The translations under genes and the position numbers were made by a program. Shown one piece after another: positions 52,139 through 61,214 of a stretch of 64,000 nt of DNA. The notes beneath the pieces are model-generated. The model worked only from the letters and a program-made list of their open reading frames with translations. It was not told where the DNA came from and searched no databases. Numbering within the stretch: position 1 is the first letter of the stretch; every line of letters begins with the position of its first letter. The stretch spans positions 1-64,000 of the forward strand of contig ONRD01000003.1 of assembly GCA_900320185.1 (NCBI GenBank). Reading direction: 5' to 3'. The stretch is from an uncultured Bacteroidales bacterium (lineage in GTDB: Bacteria > Bacteroidota > Bacteroidia > Bacteroidales > UBA932).

Positions 52139-55100
52139 ATGCGAATCTACCGTCCGTCAAACCTGAAAGAGGAAAAGCCCGGGGCCTTCAGGGGACGTGG
52201 TGCCGAATTCCTTCTGATGCTGGCCGTCACTGCCTTCCTGGTCCTTCTCGGATCCTGCCTCTACCGCAGGCAGTCAGCCCAACTGGCCCTGATGGACAAC
52301 GGGCGCTTCGTCACGCTCGGACCTGACGTTTCTGCGGACAGCCTGAAGAAAGTCCTGGTTGACGAAGGATATATCCTTGACGGCAGGGATGCCTCGTTCA
52401 TCGCCGATTCGCTCTCGGCCAAAGCAAGGAGGTTGCCGCTTCCAAACCTTGGATCTATAAACAAGAAAGACTGGAAAGTCCTTTCCGAGAATGCCTTGGC
52501 CCTGGGAGGAAAGGGCTTGCAGGCAAGGGTCCGCAATTCCTATGCAAGGCTGGGTCTGGACTCCCTCCTCAGGGTGCCTGCCCTGGCGGATTCCTCACTT
52601 GCGGCAGAACGGTCGGAAGACGGTTCTTTCAAAGTAGGGGAGGGACGGCTCAGGATCAAGGCCGTCATCCTTCCCCAGAAAGGGAAACACCGGACGGACG
52701 GCCCGGTCTGGGTAAGACTTACAAAGTACCGCAGCAAGGAACAGATTGACAGCCTGGAAGTTGAATATGACGACGAAGGCTACCCCCTGCCGCTCCAGAC
52801 TTCTGAATCATGGTATGCCCTGGCGCAGCCGATAAAAGGAGGGAAAGCACTGTCCGTCGTCTTCTCTGGGCTTGAAGGCGATGGCTCGTACAGCGTGCTT
52901 CCCGTCCGGAGGGGATTCGAATACGGACCTCCGCGCGGAACAACCAAGACCGGACACCTTTCGGATGAAAGGGCGTGGAGGGGTTGCTCCACCTACCGCT
53001 TCAGGGAAAATGAAAGCAGGATCAGCCTGTTCTCGCCGCAGGAATATTCATCGCTCAAGAACGACTCGGTCCTGAGGGTAAGGACAACGGAAGGGTACCT
53101 TGGGTCGCTCTCTCTCTTCCTTGCGCTGTTCCTTATCGCCTTCTGGGGAACGCACATATTCCTGCTTGCCTTCAACGGCAAGGCTTCGCAGGGTATCCTG
53201 CCTTTGGTCATGCTGCTGTCGGGAATATGCGTCATCAGCATGTACGCCTTCTTCAGCCCGCTTCAAGACACCCTGCAGGGCAGGGAAATGGTCCTGGGTA
53301 CCATCATAGGACTGGTGGCGCTCTGCCTGCTGAGCAAGGTTGACTATGTCAGGTTCTGGAACAAAGTTTCCTCTTTCGATGACTCCGGCTACCTGTTCGC
53401 GGCGGCAGGGATAGTACTCCAGTTCCTGCTGCTGGCCTTCGGACATGGTCCCGAAGGCAGCGGAGTGAAGGTCAATCTTTGGTTCTTTCAACCAAGCGAG
53501 ATTACCAAATACCTGACAATCATTTGCTTCGCCTTTTATTTCGCAAAAGATTCAAAGACTCTTTCAAAACTTCCTTTCAAAAGGAGGATCATTCGCACGA
53601 TGATCCTGGCAGGGATATTCGGCGCCCTCCTCCTTCTATACCTTGCGACAGGAGACATGGGGCCTGCAGTCGTGCTTGCCCTGACGTTCATCTATTTCTA
53701 TTCCTATGCAAGGGGAGACTTCAAGCAGATGGCTCTGGGCGTCGTCTCGCTCGGAATCCTGCTGTGGATTTCAGCCCGGTTCTGCCAGGGCATCCCGATG
53801 GCAGGTCTCGCCGCCGTCATCATATGGCTTGCAATATACCTGCTGTACGGATTCCTGTCCCGCAGATTCCATGAAAGCGCCCTCCTGATGGCTTTCATAA
53901 TATGCGCGTTCTTCTTCCTTTCGGACATCCCGGGAGTTCCGGAAAGGATGGCGACAAGGACAGACATGTGCGAGAATCCCTTCGACACAAGGTTCTTCGG
54001 AGGCAGCCAGGTGGCGGAAGGAATATGGGGTCTTTCAACCGGTGGACTGAAGGGAAGGGGAATAGCTTTGGGAAATGCCAATGTCATTCCCGCCGGACAC
54101 ACGGACATGATACTCTCCAGCATAGGAGAAGAAGGCGGTTTCCTGGCCCTCCTCGTCATTGCCGCCGTGTTCGCAATGCTGCTTCACCGGTGCCTCCTTA
54201 CAGGAAGGAACTCCGGACATCCATTCCTGTTCTACCTTTCCTCCGGAATAGCGGTCTCAATGGGGATCCAGTTCTTCGTCATAGCACTCGGCAGCACCGG
54301 AGTGATTCCCCTGACCGGTATCTCCGTTCCGTTCATCAGTTTCGGGAAAGTGGGCATGATCTTCTCGCTCGCCTCCATGGGAACCGTGCTCGGGGTGTCG
54401 GTTTTCAGACCTACAAGGGAACAGTTCGAAAACACGAGGGAAAGCTACGACAACGCCCTGCTGCTCTCCATGACTACCTTTTCGCTGATGATGGTCTTCC
54501 TCCTTGGGGTCTTTGCCGACTATCAGGTATTCAACAGGGACAAGTACATCGTAAAGCCGGCCTTGACTGTAAACAAGGAAGGTGAACAAGTCGTAGCTTA
54601 CAATCCAAGGATCCGTCTGCTGATGAAAGAACTCAGGAGCGGAGACATCCTGGACAGGAACAACCTTGTCCTGGCCACCTCCGACCCCGGCTCCATTGAC
54701 GGAAAGGACTATTCCGTCTTTGCGAAGGGTAGGGAACCGGAGCCGCCGAGGGCGGCCATGGAGAAGAAGAAACGCTTCTATCCCTGCGGGATGCACACTT
54801 TCTTCTGGACCGGGGACGCCAACACTTCATTGATGTGGGGACAGGAGGAAAGAGGTTATTTCGCAGAAAGCCGGCATCTTTCCCGCCTGAGGGGTTTCAA
54901 GGTTCCGCCTGTGTCTCTTGAGTCTCGTTCTTTCAAGGATAAAGGATTCATTTCAAGGAGGTTCGGTTCGTTCCTTCCGGAATCCGAGATTCCAGCCCAA
55001 AGAGTCCTTCAGGGATGGGACTACAGCGATCCTGAACTTGTTGCCCTCCTCAAGGCCGGGCCCCACAGCGAAAAAGTCAAGGAATACAACGAGAAGGTCC

Positions 55101-56473
55101 ACGAAAGAGACATCACCCTCAGCCTGGATGCCACCCTGCAGGCCAGGATCCAAAACGGCCTGGATGCCTTCTTCTCCACCAGGAACAAGAGCAGGACTTC
55201 CACGGTCGTCATCAACGGAAGTACCGGAGAGGTGCTCGCCTCCGCGCTATATCCTCTGCCTTCGACGGAAGACATCAGGAAGGTCCAGGACCTCTGGTCT
55301 CCCGAAGACAATTTCCTTCAGAGAAGCCTCGTTTCGCTCGGTACCGTCGACGGGCACATATTCACCGATTCGGACTTGGGAATGACCTATGCTACGGCAC
55401 CCGGATCGACGGCGAAGGTGATGTCGGGGATGGCCGCCCTGGAGAAGACCGGCGGCAATCCTCCCAGATTCACCATCTACCCCTATGAATCCATCCACAA
55501 CGATGAATCCGGGGACGATATCACGATGGAACAGGCCATCGTCAGGTCAAACAACCCTTACTTCATCCACCTGAACAACGAACTGGCCACCGACGACTAC
55601 CTGATGAAGATCTACCTTGCCGCAGGGATAAGGGTAGGCGGAAAAGGCAGCAACCAGTTCTTTCCCCTGGCCTACAGGGACGAGGAATCCATCAAGGAGA
55701 CATGGAGGAAGGTATTCAGCGAAAGAAGGGACAGCTACGACAAGCATCTCAGGGAGCACAGGAACCTCAACGAACTCTACGCCATCGCCAGGAAGAGGGG
55801 ACAGGAGCCGGATCCTGCCAGGGTAAAGGACATCCAGGACAGGATAAAGCGCGGCCTCAGGAGTGAATTCTCATACCTTGCATGGGGCCAGGGACAGATG
55901 CAGGCCACTCCTCTTGCAATGGCGAGGATGATGGGGGCCGTAGCCTGCAACGGCACCATGAAAGAAAGCGTCTATCTCATTTCCGACACGCTCCGTTCCC
56001 CCTCGGAGCAGCTTTGGGACCCTTCCAACGCAGCGATCATGCAGGGTTACCTTAAAAAGGAATCCTACTCTCTCTCGCAAGGGACCGGAACGACCGTCTA
56101 CGGTAAAACCGGAACTCCGGAACAACTCATCCTGAAATCTTTCTCCAGGAGGAACAGGGCCGGAGCGGAAAGGTTCGTGGAAAGGAACAGAAGGTACTCT
56201 TCCCGTACGGACGCCTATCTTTCCTACGACAGGGGAAACGTTAAATACAGGGTGAATCTCGACTCCAAGGGCAACCCCGTCAACATGTGGGTCAGGGAAT
56301 ATGTGAAGAAGAACGACGCCTGGTACCTGTTCTACGCCTTCGGCAAAGACGGCACGCCTATTGTTGCCTGCATAAGGATTGAAAGGACCGGGAGGCTTTC
56401 CGACCTTGCGAAAAAGGAAGTGGCAAGGTCAGTGGTCATCCCGTGCCTTAAAGAATGCGGTTATCTCGAATAG
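52139..56473 (+). CDS. Fused SEDS glycosyltransferase (FtsW/RodA) and class B penicillin-binding protein
   Basis: A 1,444-residue membrane protein that should both polymerise and cross-link peptidoglycan. Order: a membrane helix (about 24-43) and a 290-residue extracytoplasmic domain of unknown type. A multi-helix SEDS module (about 335-790) follows, with WFFQPSEITK at 448-457, GDMG at 505-508, the catalytic aspartate in HTDMILSSIGEEGG at 656 and GISVPFISFGKVG. After another membrane helix comes a transpeptidase (about 1020-1444) with the SxxK nucleophile S1090-TAK, SNN at 1137-1139 and KTG at 1323-1325. All canonical catalytic motifs are present, so both activities look intact. It heads a five-gene run with two FHA proteins, PP2C and a kinase, its likely regulators. 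Confidence 0.92.
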   Translation: MRIYRPSNLKEEKPGAFRGRGAEFLLMLAVTAFLVLLGSCLYRRQSAQLALMDNGRFVTLGPDVSADSLKKVLVDEGYILDGRDASFIADSLSAKARRLPLPNLGSINKKDWKVLSENALALGGKGLQARVRNSYARLGLDSLLRVPALADSSLAAERSEDGSFKVGEGRLRIKAVILPQKGKHRTDGPVWVRLTKYRSKEQIDSLEVEYDDEGYPLPLQTSESWYALAQPIKGGKALSVVFSGLEGDGSYSVLPVRRGFEYGPPRGTTKTGHLSDERAWRGCSTYRFRENESRISLFSPQEYSSLKNDSVLRVRTTEGYLGSLSLFLALFLIAFWGTHIFLLAFNGKASQGILPLVMLLSGICVISMYAFFSPLQDTLQGREMVLGTIIGLVALCLLSKVDYVRFWNKVSSFDDSGYLFAAAGIVLQFLLLAFGHGPEGSGVKVNLWFFQPSEITKYLTIICFAFYFAKDSKTLSKLPFKRRIIRTMILAGIFGALLLLYLATGDMGPAVVLALTFIYFYSYARGDFKQMALGVVSLGILLWISARFCQGIPMAGLAAVIIWLAIYLLYGFLSRRFHESALLMAFIICAFFFLSDIPGVPERMATRTDMCENPFDTRFFGGSQVAEGIWGLSTGGLKGRGIALGNANVIPAGHTDMILSSIGEEGGFLALLVIAAVFAMLLHRCLLTGRNSGHPFLFYLSSGIAVSMGIQFFVIALGSTGVIPLTGISVPFISFGKVGMIFSLASMGTVLGVSVFRPTREQFENTRESYDNALLLSMTTFSLMMVFLLGVFADYQVFNRDKYIVKPALTVNKEGEQVVAYNPRIRLLMKELRSGDILDRNNLVLATSDPGSIDGKDYSVFAKGREPEPPRAAMEKKKRFYPCGMHTFFWTGDANTSLMWGQEERGYFAESRHLSRLRGFKVPPVSLESRSFKDKGFISRRFGSFLPESEIPAQRVLQGWDYSDPELVALLKAGPHSEKVKEYNEKVHERDITLSLDATLQARIQNGLDAFFSTRNKSRTSTVVINGSTGEVLASALYPLPSTEDIRKVQDLWSPEDNFLQRSLVSLGTVDGHIFTDSDLGMTYATAPGSTAKVMSGMAALEKTGGNPPRFTIYPYESIHNDESGDDITMEQAIVRSNNPYFIHLNNELATDDYLMKIYLAAGIRVGGKGSNQFFPLAYRDEESIKETWRKVFSERRDSYDKHLREHRNLNELYAIARKRGQEPDPARVKDIQDRIKRGLRSEFSYLAWGQGQMQATPLAMARMMGAVACNGTMKESVYLISDTLRSPSEQLWDPSNAAIMQGYLKKESYSLSQGTGTTVYGKTGTPEQLILKSFSRRNRAGAERFVERNRRYSSRTDAYLSYDRGNVKYRVNLDSKGNPVNMWVREYVKKNDAWYLFYAFGKDGTPIVACIRIERTGRLSDLAKKEVARSVVIPCLKECGYLE

Positions 56474-56481
56474 TTACGGAA

Positions 56482-57240
56482 ATGGGACTGAAACAACTCC
56501 TTGAAAGACTCAGGGGCGACAATCACGTCGAAAGGGAAGACGACATCATCCGGAAGATAGCTTCAGGACTGAAGGACAGGCTCTATCAGTCAACGCTGAA
56601 GCATGTCGACATCTATTTTTCTGAATATCCTGAACCGACGACCCTTGAAAGCATATTCAGCACCCCAGGATTCAGGAAGGACCTTATCGTTGCCGCGCAG
56701 GACAAAGGAGTCCCTATCGATTCTTCGACGGACATACGCTTCGATCCTGTGACTCCGGCCCCGGATGAAGCTTTCGAGGTGTGCGCCGGAGTGAAGGTCG
56801 TCGGTTCCACGGTGAAGTCCTTTCCCAAAGCCAGCAACGCCACGCTGAAGGTTTACGGTAATTCCGGAATACTCGAACGCGGGACCTACGTGCTGGAAGG
56901 CAAGGTCCACTCCAGATACAAGGTAGGACGAGGCGAAAACGTCGTTCTGGACGATGGGCTGCGGAGGCACAACGACATTGTGATAAAAGCCGTGGAGGGG
57001 GACGCCTTCCAGGAGGGCTGTCCGGAACACAACAATCTCCATGTCAGCAGGAAGCAGTGCCTCATCGAGTACCATGAAGGAAAGTTCCTCCTTTCCAACG
57101 AAGGAGACGACACAAGGATACTCCGCGACGAACAGAAGATAAAGCTTCTGAGCCCTTTGCAGAAAGTCGCGCTCAAAGACGGTGACATCATCGTCCTCAA
57201 CAGGAAAGTCATGCTTTTGTTCAACCTCAACAAAGATTGA
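56482..57240 (+). CDS. FHA-domain protein with FhaA-like N-terminal domain
   Basis: Phosphothreonine-binding adaptor candidate, 252 residues. Residues 1-110 resemble the N-terminal domain of actinobacterial FhaA (a charged helix, then TPGFRKDLIVAAQDKG and DIRFDPV). The FHA domain (about 145-250) has the GR of YKVGR at 149-150, an SR pair at 189-190 followed by KQC, where FHA domains have a conserved His, and no NG(T/S) strand, so the binding pocket is atypical. It starts 8 bp after the SEDS-PBP stop; the longer frame from 56455 overlaps that gene. The next gene starts 1 bp after its stop. Confidence 0.8.
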   Translation: MGLKQLLERLRGDNHVEREDDIIRKIASGLKDRLYQSTLKHVDIYFSEYPEPTTLESIFSTPGFRKDLIVAAQDKGVPIDSSTDIRFDPVTPAPDEAFEVCAGVKVVGSTVKSFPKASNATLKVYGNSGILERGTYVLEGKVHSRYKVGRGENVVLDDGLRRHNDIVIKAVEGDAFQEGCPEHNNLHVSRKQCLIEYHEGKFLLSNEGDDTRILRDEQKIKLLSPLQKVALKDGDIIVLNRKVMLLFNLNKD

Positions 57241-57241
57241 A

Positions 57242-58234
57242 ATGACGCTGAAGGAAATACTGAAGAAGCTGATGGGGCTTGAAGACCAGGACCCCGTGGA
57301 AAGGCAGCAGAAGGGCCAGTACAACAAGAGACTGATGGAAGAGATCAGGAACTGCTTCGTACAGAACCTTGAAGCCGATTCCGTCGGGACGCAGATGATC
57401 TACCCGATGTCCTTCATAATCCTGGTCAACAACGAGGACTATGTGGAAAGGAAAGACCAGTTCCTGCTTATCCAAAGGCAGATAATCAACGTTTTCTACG
57501 AAGAGATACGCTCCAGGAAATCCAAGTATCCGGACTACTACACCTTCAACTGGTGGCATCTTCAGTTCATCCCGATGAGCGAAGACAGTTCCATTGTAGG
57601 CAACACCGACATAGGAGAGCTGAAGAAGGGAGACATCGCCATCCTTGCCAGGCTCTCAGAAGAGAGACCGGAAGACAAATCCTATCCTTCCAACCAGAAG
57701 ACTGAATCCAATGTCAGGGTCTCCTTGAGGTCCGGCAACTCGGTGGTCTACCAGACCAGGAACATCAACATCAACCTCCTCACACACGTAGACATTGAAG
57801 GAGAAAACAATTTCTGGGTAAAATTTGACGAGTCCCTGCGTCCCCTCAAGGTGGAAGCGAAAAATGATTCCGGGACAAAGGGGATGGATACTGACACGAC
57901 TTATGCAACCCTTTCGTGGATGCTCAATCCGGGACAGAAGGCAACTTTCTCGATGATAACTCCTTCCATAGAAATAACAGGTAAAGGGGACCCCAGGAAA
58001 AGGGCAGACATCTGCAGGATAGAGACCCCTGGAGTAGGAAGGAGCCATGCCCTGCTCCGTTTCAATGGAGAGAAATTCGAAATCTGTCCTTTCGGGGAAA
58101 TGCGAAGGGGGGAAAGGATTATTCCTTCATGCTCCCCCGAGAGGCAGATCTGGACACCTATACCTGACGATTGCGACCTTCTCTTCCTGAATGACGAAGG
58201 TGACACCGCAGTTAAATTCTCAAAAGCCAGATGA
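57242..58234 (+). CDS. Second FHA-type signalling protein
   Basis: A 330-residue cytoplasmic protein. The N-terminal 120 residues again look like the FhaA N-terminal domain (LMEEIRNCFVQNL, MIYPMSFIILVN, RKDQFLLIQRQIINVFYEEI). The middle part is strand-rich. The C-terminal 70 residues keep an FHA-like core, VGRSHALLRFNGEKFEI, with the SR-H order shifted to GRSHA. The start MTLKEILKKLMGLEDQD parallels MGLKQLLERLRGDNH of the first FHA protein, suggesting a duplicated pair. Its stop overlaps the PP2C start by 4 bp (ATGA), implying coupled translation. Confidence 0.68.
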   Translation: MTLKEILKKLMGLEDQDPVERQQKGQYNKRLMEEIRNCFVQNLEADSVGTQMIYPMSFIILVNNEDYVERKDQFLLIQRQIINVFYEEIRSRKSKYPDYYTFNWWHLQFIPMSEDSSIVGNTDIGELKKGDIAILARLSEERPEDKSYPSNQKTESNVRVSLRSGNSVVYQTRNININLLTHVDIEGENNFWVKFDESLRPLKVEAKNDSGTKGMDTDTTYATLSWMLNPGQKATFSMITPSIEITGKGDPRKRADICRIETPGVGRSHALLRFNGEKFEICPFGEMRRGERIIPSCSPERQIWTPIPDDCDLLFLNDEGDTAVKFSKAR

Positions 58235-59142
58235 GTGCCGGAAAAGAAACAAGGATGGGAACGCTTTCCCTTGCAGGAAAGACTGATGTCGGACTTGTAA
58301 GGAAGAACAACGAAGATACTTTCATATCCAGAAAGATATGGGACGGCAAATGGTGCCTTGCCGCCGTGATAGATGGAATCGGGGGATATGAAGGCGGTGA
58401 GGTTGCCTCTTCCGTCGCAGAACATGAGATCTGCTCCTATCTGGAAGAATTCAAGTCAGGGAATCCGGGAAGGCTCCTGGCAGAGGCCGTGAACTCGGCC
58501 AACAACGCAATCTTCGAGGAAAGGAAGACCTCTGAGGTATATTCAAGGATGGGTTGCGTGCTTACGGCTGTACTTACGGATGGAAAGACCCTTTACACGG
58601 CGCATGTAGGTGATACAAGACTCTATCTCGCAAGGAAGGGGCGGCTGGTGAAACTGACTCACGACCATTCCCTTGTCGGATACAGGGAGGAAATAGGCGA
58701 CTTGAGTGAAGAGGAAGCCATGAACCACCCCATGAGGAACGTCATAAGCCGCGACCTCGGGGAAAGCCTTCACAACCATGACGACGAAAACTGGATAGAA
58801 ACATCCTGCCTTCCCATTCATTCCGGAGACATACTCCTTCTATGCAGCGACGGGCTTTCCGACCTGGTCACTTCAAAGGAAATGTGCGGCATCCTGTTTG
58901 ACGGAAAGTCCCTCGCAGAAAGGGCCGGAGAACTTATAGGGAAGGCCCTTTCCAAAGGAGGGAAGGACAATGTTACAGTAGTACTGGTTGAACGCGACCG
59001 GGATGATGACGAAAATGAAATCCAAGTGGAAACGGTTGGACATAAAGCACTTGAAAGAAAAACTATCCTCCTTGTCCTGGCTGTGTCCTTGATTGCCGCC
59101 GCTGTTCTTTTCTTTATATTGAAAGTAACCAACATCATTTAA
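58231..59142 (+). CDS. PP2C-family Ser/Thr phosphatase with C-terminal membrane helix
   Basis: PstP/Stp1-like phosphatase that would reverse the neighbouring kinase's phosphorylation. The 303-residue product has the PP2C aspartate motifs in order: NNEDTF (26-31), VIDGIGGYEGGE (47-58), GDTRLYL near 127, SDGLSDL near 210 and GGKDNVTVVLV near 248. A single hydrophobic helix at about 279-298 (TILLVLAVSLIAAAVLFFIL) leaves only a few residues outside, making it a tail anchor. PstP of actinobacteria is likewise anchored. It is followed 3 bp later by the kinase gene. Confidence 0.92.
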   Translation: MSAGKETRMGTLSLAGKTDVGLVRKNNEDTFISRKIWDGKWCLAAVIDGIGGYEGGEVASSVAEHEICSYLEEFKSGNPGRLLAEAVNSANNAIFEERKTSEVYSRMGCVLTAVLTDGKTLYTAHVGDTRLYLARKGRLVKLTHDHSLVGYREEIGDLSEEEAMNHPMRNVISRDLGESLHNHDDENWIETSCLPIHSGDILLLCSDGLSDLVTSKEMCGILFDGKSLAERAGELIGKALSKGGKDNVTVVLVERDRDDDENEIQVETVGHKALERKTILLVLAVSLIAAAVLFFILKVTNII

Positions 59143-59145
59143 GCC

Positions 59146-60393
59146 ATGCCTAAACCTTTCCTCAGGGAATTCGAAATAAAGAGTAAAAGTACGGCCAATG
59201 AAGGTGGCTATGCTTCCGTCTACAAGGTAAAACACTTGAAACTGGGTTACATCAGGGCCTTGAGGGTACTTCATGCAACCATAGAAGACGAGAATGATCC
59301 CAAGTACCTGCAGTTCCTCGAGGAGTGCAAGTTGCTGCTGAGGATCGGCAACGGAGGACACAGGAACATCGTCCGCATATTCCAGCCGCGCCTCGTAGAC
59401 AACAAGGCGTTCGTCGAGATGGAATACATTGAAGGAACCGACCTGTACGACTTCCTCGCAAAGAATAAGGGCTTCATCCCCATGGAAGAGTACTACAGGT
59501 TCGCCTTCCAGGTTGCCGATGCCCTCGCATACTGCCATCACGACATCTACAGGTACTGCATGGACCTGGATGAAGACGGAATAGAGGATGATGAAAACGG
59601 GAATCCGGTGATCACGCCAGAAGTCGAGCGGAAGCTCGTGGAAAAGTACCAGGTCATACACAACGACATCCACTCGAAGAACATAATGAGAAGGATGGAC
59701 GGTGAATATATCCTGCTGGACTTCGGACTTGCCGTACAGAACGGCAACACGGTAAGAAGCAGCACCAGGAAGGCGGGAGTCTATGAATACATGGCTCCGG
59801 AGAAATTCGAAGACAGCGGTGTCCTTACCACAAGGACGGACGTCTACGCCTTCGGGATCCTTATGTACGAGATGCTCTGCGGGACCGTTCCGTTCAAACT
59901 TGAAGGAGACGCCCCCTCACAGATCTACAATCTCCAGATGAAACAGATGAACGATCCCGTTCCGTCGTTCTTCAAGGCAAGGAAGGCTTGTTACGAAAAA
60001 TCCCATCCCGGCAGCACTTATGTCCGCGATTTTCCAAAATGGCTTGAAGAAGTCATCATGAAATGCCTTGAAAAGAATCCGGCCGACCGCTATAATGACT
60101 GCAGGGAACTCCTGGATGACATGAAGATGCACATGGCTGAATCCGGTGTATCTGCAGATGGAATCTTGAACGTGGAATCGCAAGGTCTGCTTAAAGGAAA
60201 GATAGCTGCCCTTTCGCGCGAAATAGAGGAAAAGGACAGGCTCATCAGTTCCCTTGAAGGAAAACTTACGGAAAAAGACCTTGTCATTGAAAACCTGAAG
60301 GACAATTCAAGTCATTCCAGCCTGAGCAGGAGGATAAGGGAACTTGAGAAAGAAAATGAATCCCTGAGGAATAAAAAGAAATGGCCCTGGTAA
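59146..60393 (+). CDS. Ser/Thr protein kinase lacking the usual ATP lysine
   Basis: A 415-residue soluble protein. Kinase lobes at 15-315: glycine loop EGGYASVY (19-26), HND at 172-174 in place of HRD, DFG at 192-194 and MAPE at 216-219. The beta-3 lysine of VAIK is arginine (ALR, R40). A 30-residue acidic insert before the catalytic loop contains DLDEDGIEDDENGNP, like a calcium-binding TSP3 or EF-hand loop. The last 75 residues form a coiled coil. There is no membrane helix or PASTA domain. It is last in the operon, with the phosphatase upstream; it may be a kinase with low or altered activity, or a scaffold. Confidence 0.82.
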   Translation: MPKPFLREFEIKSKSTANEGGYASVYKVKHLKLGYIRALRVLHATIEDENDPKYLQFLEECKLLLRIGNGGHRNIVRIFQPRLVDNKAFVEMEYIEGTDLYDFLAKNKGFIPMEEYYRFAFQVADALAYCHHDIYRYCMDLDEDGIEDDENGNPVITPEVERKLVEKYQVIHNDIHSKNIMRRMDGEYILLDFGLAVQNGNTVRSSTRKAGVYEYMAPEKFEDSGVLTTRTDVYAFGILMYEMLCGTVPFKLEGDAPSQIYNLQMKQMNDPVPSFFKARKACYEKSHPGSTYVRDFPKWLEEVIMKCLEKNPADRYNDCRELLDDMKMHMAESGVSADGILNVESQGLLKGKIAALSREIEEKDRLISSLEGKLTEKDLVIENLKDNSSHSSLSRRIRELEKENESLRNKKKWPW

Positions 60394-60428
60394 AACCGGA
60401 GCCATTTGCTTTATAGGAATATTCCCTG

Positions 60429-61208
60429 TTACTGGGCGAACTTCGAATTGAAGAATTCCCTGTTGAGGCGGGCGATGTGCTCGATGCTTATACCCTTTGG
60501 ACACTCGAGTTCGCAGGCACGTGTGTTGGTGCAGCCTCCGAATCCAAGTTCTTCCATCTTTGCAACCATGTTCCTGGCCCTTCTTGCAGCCTCCGGACGA
60601 CCCTGTGGAAGCAATGCCAGTGAACTTACCCTTGCTGCAACGAACAGCATTGCAGAACCGTTCTTGCAAGTAGCCACACAGGCTCCGCAGCCGACACAGG
60701 CTGCAGCATCCATGCTCTTTTCAGCCTTCTCATGAGGAATGAGTATGCTGTTCGCATCCTGGGCCGAACCTGTACGGACGGAAATGAATCCTCCTGCCTG
60801 GAGTATCTTGTCGAAAGCGCTGCGGTCGACAACCAGGTCCTTTATGATGGGGAAGGCCGGGCTCCTGAAAGGCTCCACGGTGATGGTCGCTCCATCCTTG
60901 AAATGACGCATGAACAGCTGGCATGTGGTGACATGGTCATCCGGTCCATGAGCCCTGCCGTCGATGAACAGGGAGCAGGCTCCGCATATACCTTCACGAC
61001 AGTCATGGTCGAAAGACACGGGACCGCTGCTCTGGCAGCCTCTTTCAACAGCCACAGGATCGTTTCCCTCTCGGATAAGCTGTTCATTCAGGATGTCAAG
61101 CATCTCAAGGAAAGAAGCATCCTCCTCGATTCCTGAGATGTGATAGGTCTCGAAATGACCCTTTTCCCGGGCGTTCTTCTGACGCCATATCTTAAGATTG
61201 AATTCCAT
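60429..61208 (-). CDS. frdB: Succinate dehydrogenase/fumarate reductase iron-sulfur subunit
   Basis: Passes electrons between the membrane anchor and the flavoprotein. The 259-residue product has the [2Fe-2S] cysteines in [11 protein letters not shown] (about 68-78) and the later C in VTTCQLF. The [4Fe-4S]/[3Fe-4S] ligands are in [11 protein letters not shown] (about 171-181) and [14 protein letters not shown] near 230. It lies 6 bp after frdA. The kinase gene converges on it with a 35-bp gap and no clear terminator. Confidence 0.94.
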   Translation of the reverse strand: MEFNLKIWRQKNAREKGHFETYHISGIEEDASFLEMLDILNEQLIREGNDPVAVERGCQSSGPVSFDHDCREGICGACSLFIDGRAHGPDDHVTTCQLFMRHFKDGATITVEPFRSPAFPIIKDLVVDRSAFDKILQAGGFISVRTGSAQDANSILIPHEKAEKSMDAAACVGCGACVATCKNGSAMLFVAARVSSLALLPQGRPEAARRARNMVAKMEELGFGGCTNTRACELECPKGISIEHIARLNREFFNSKFAQ

Positions 61209-61214
61209 ATCCGG

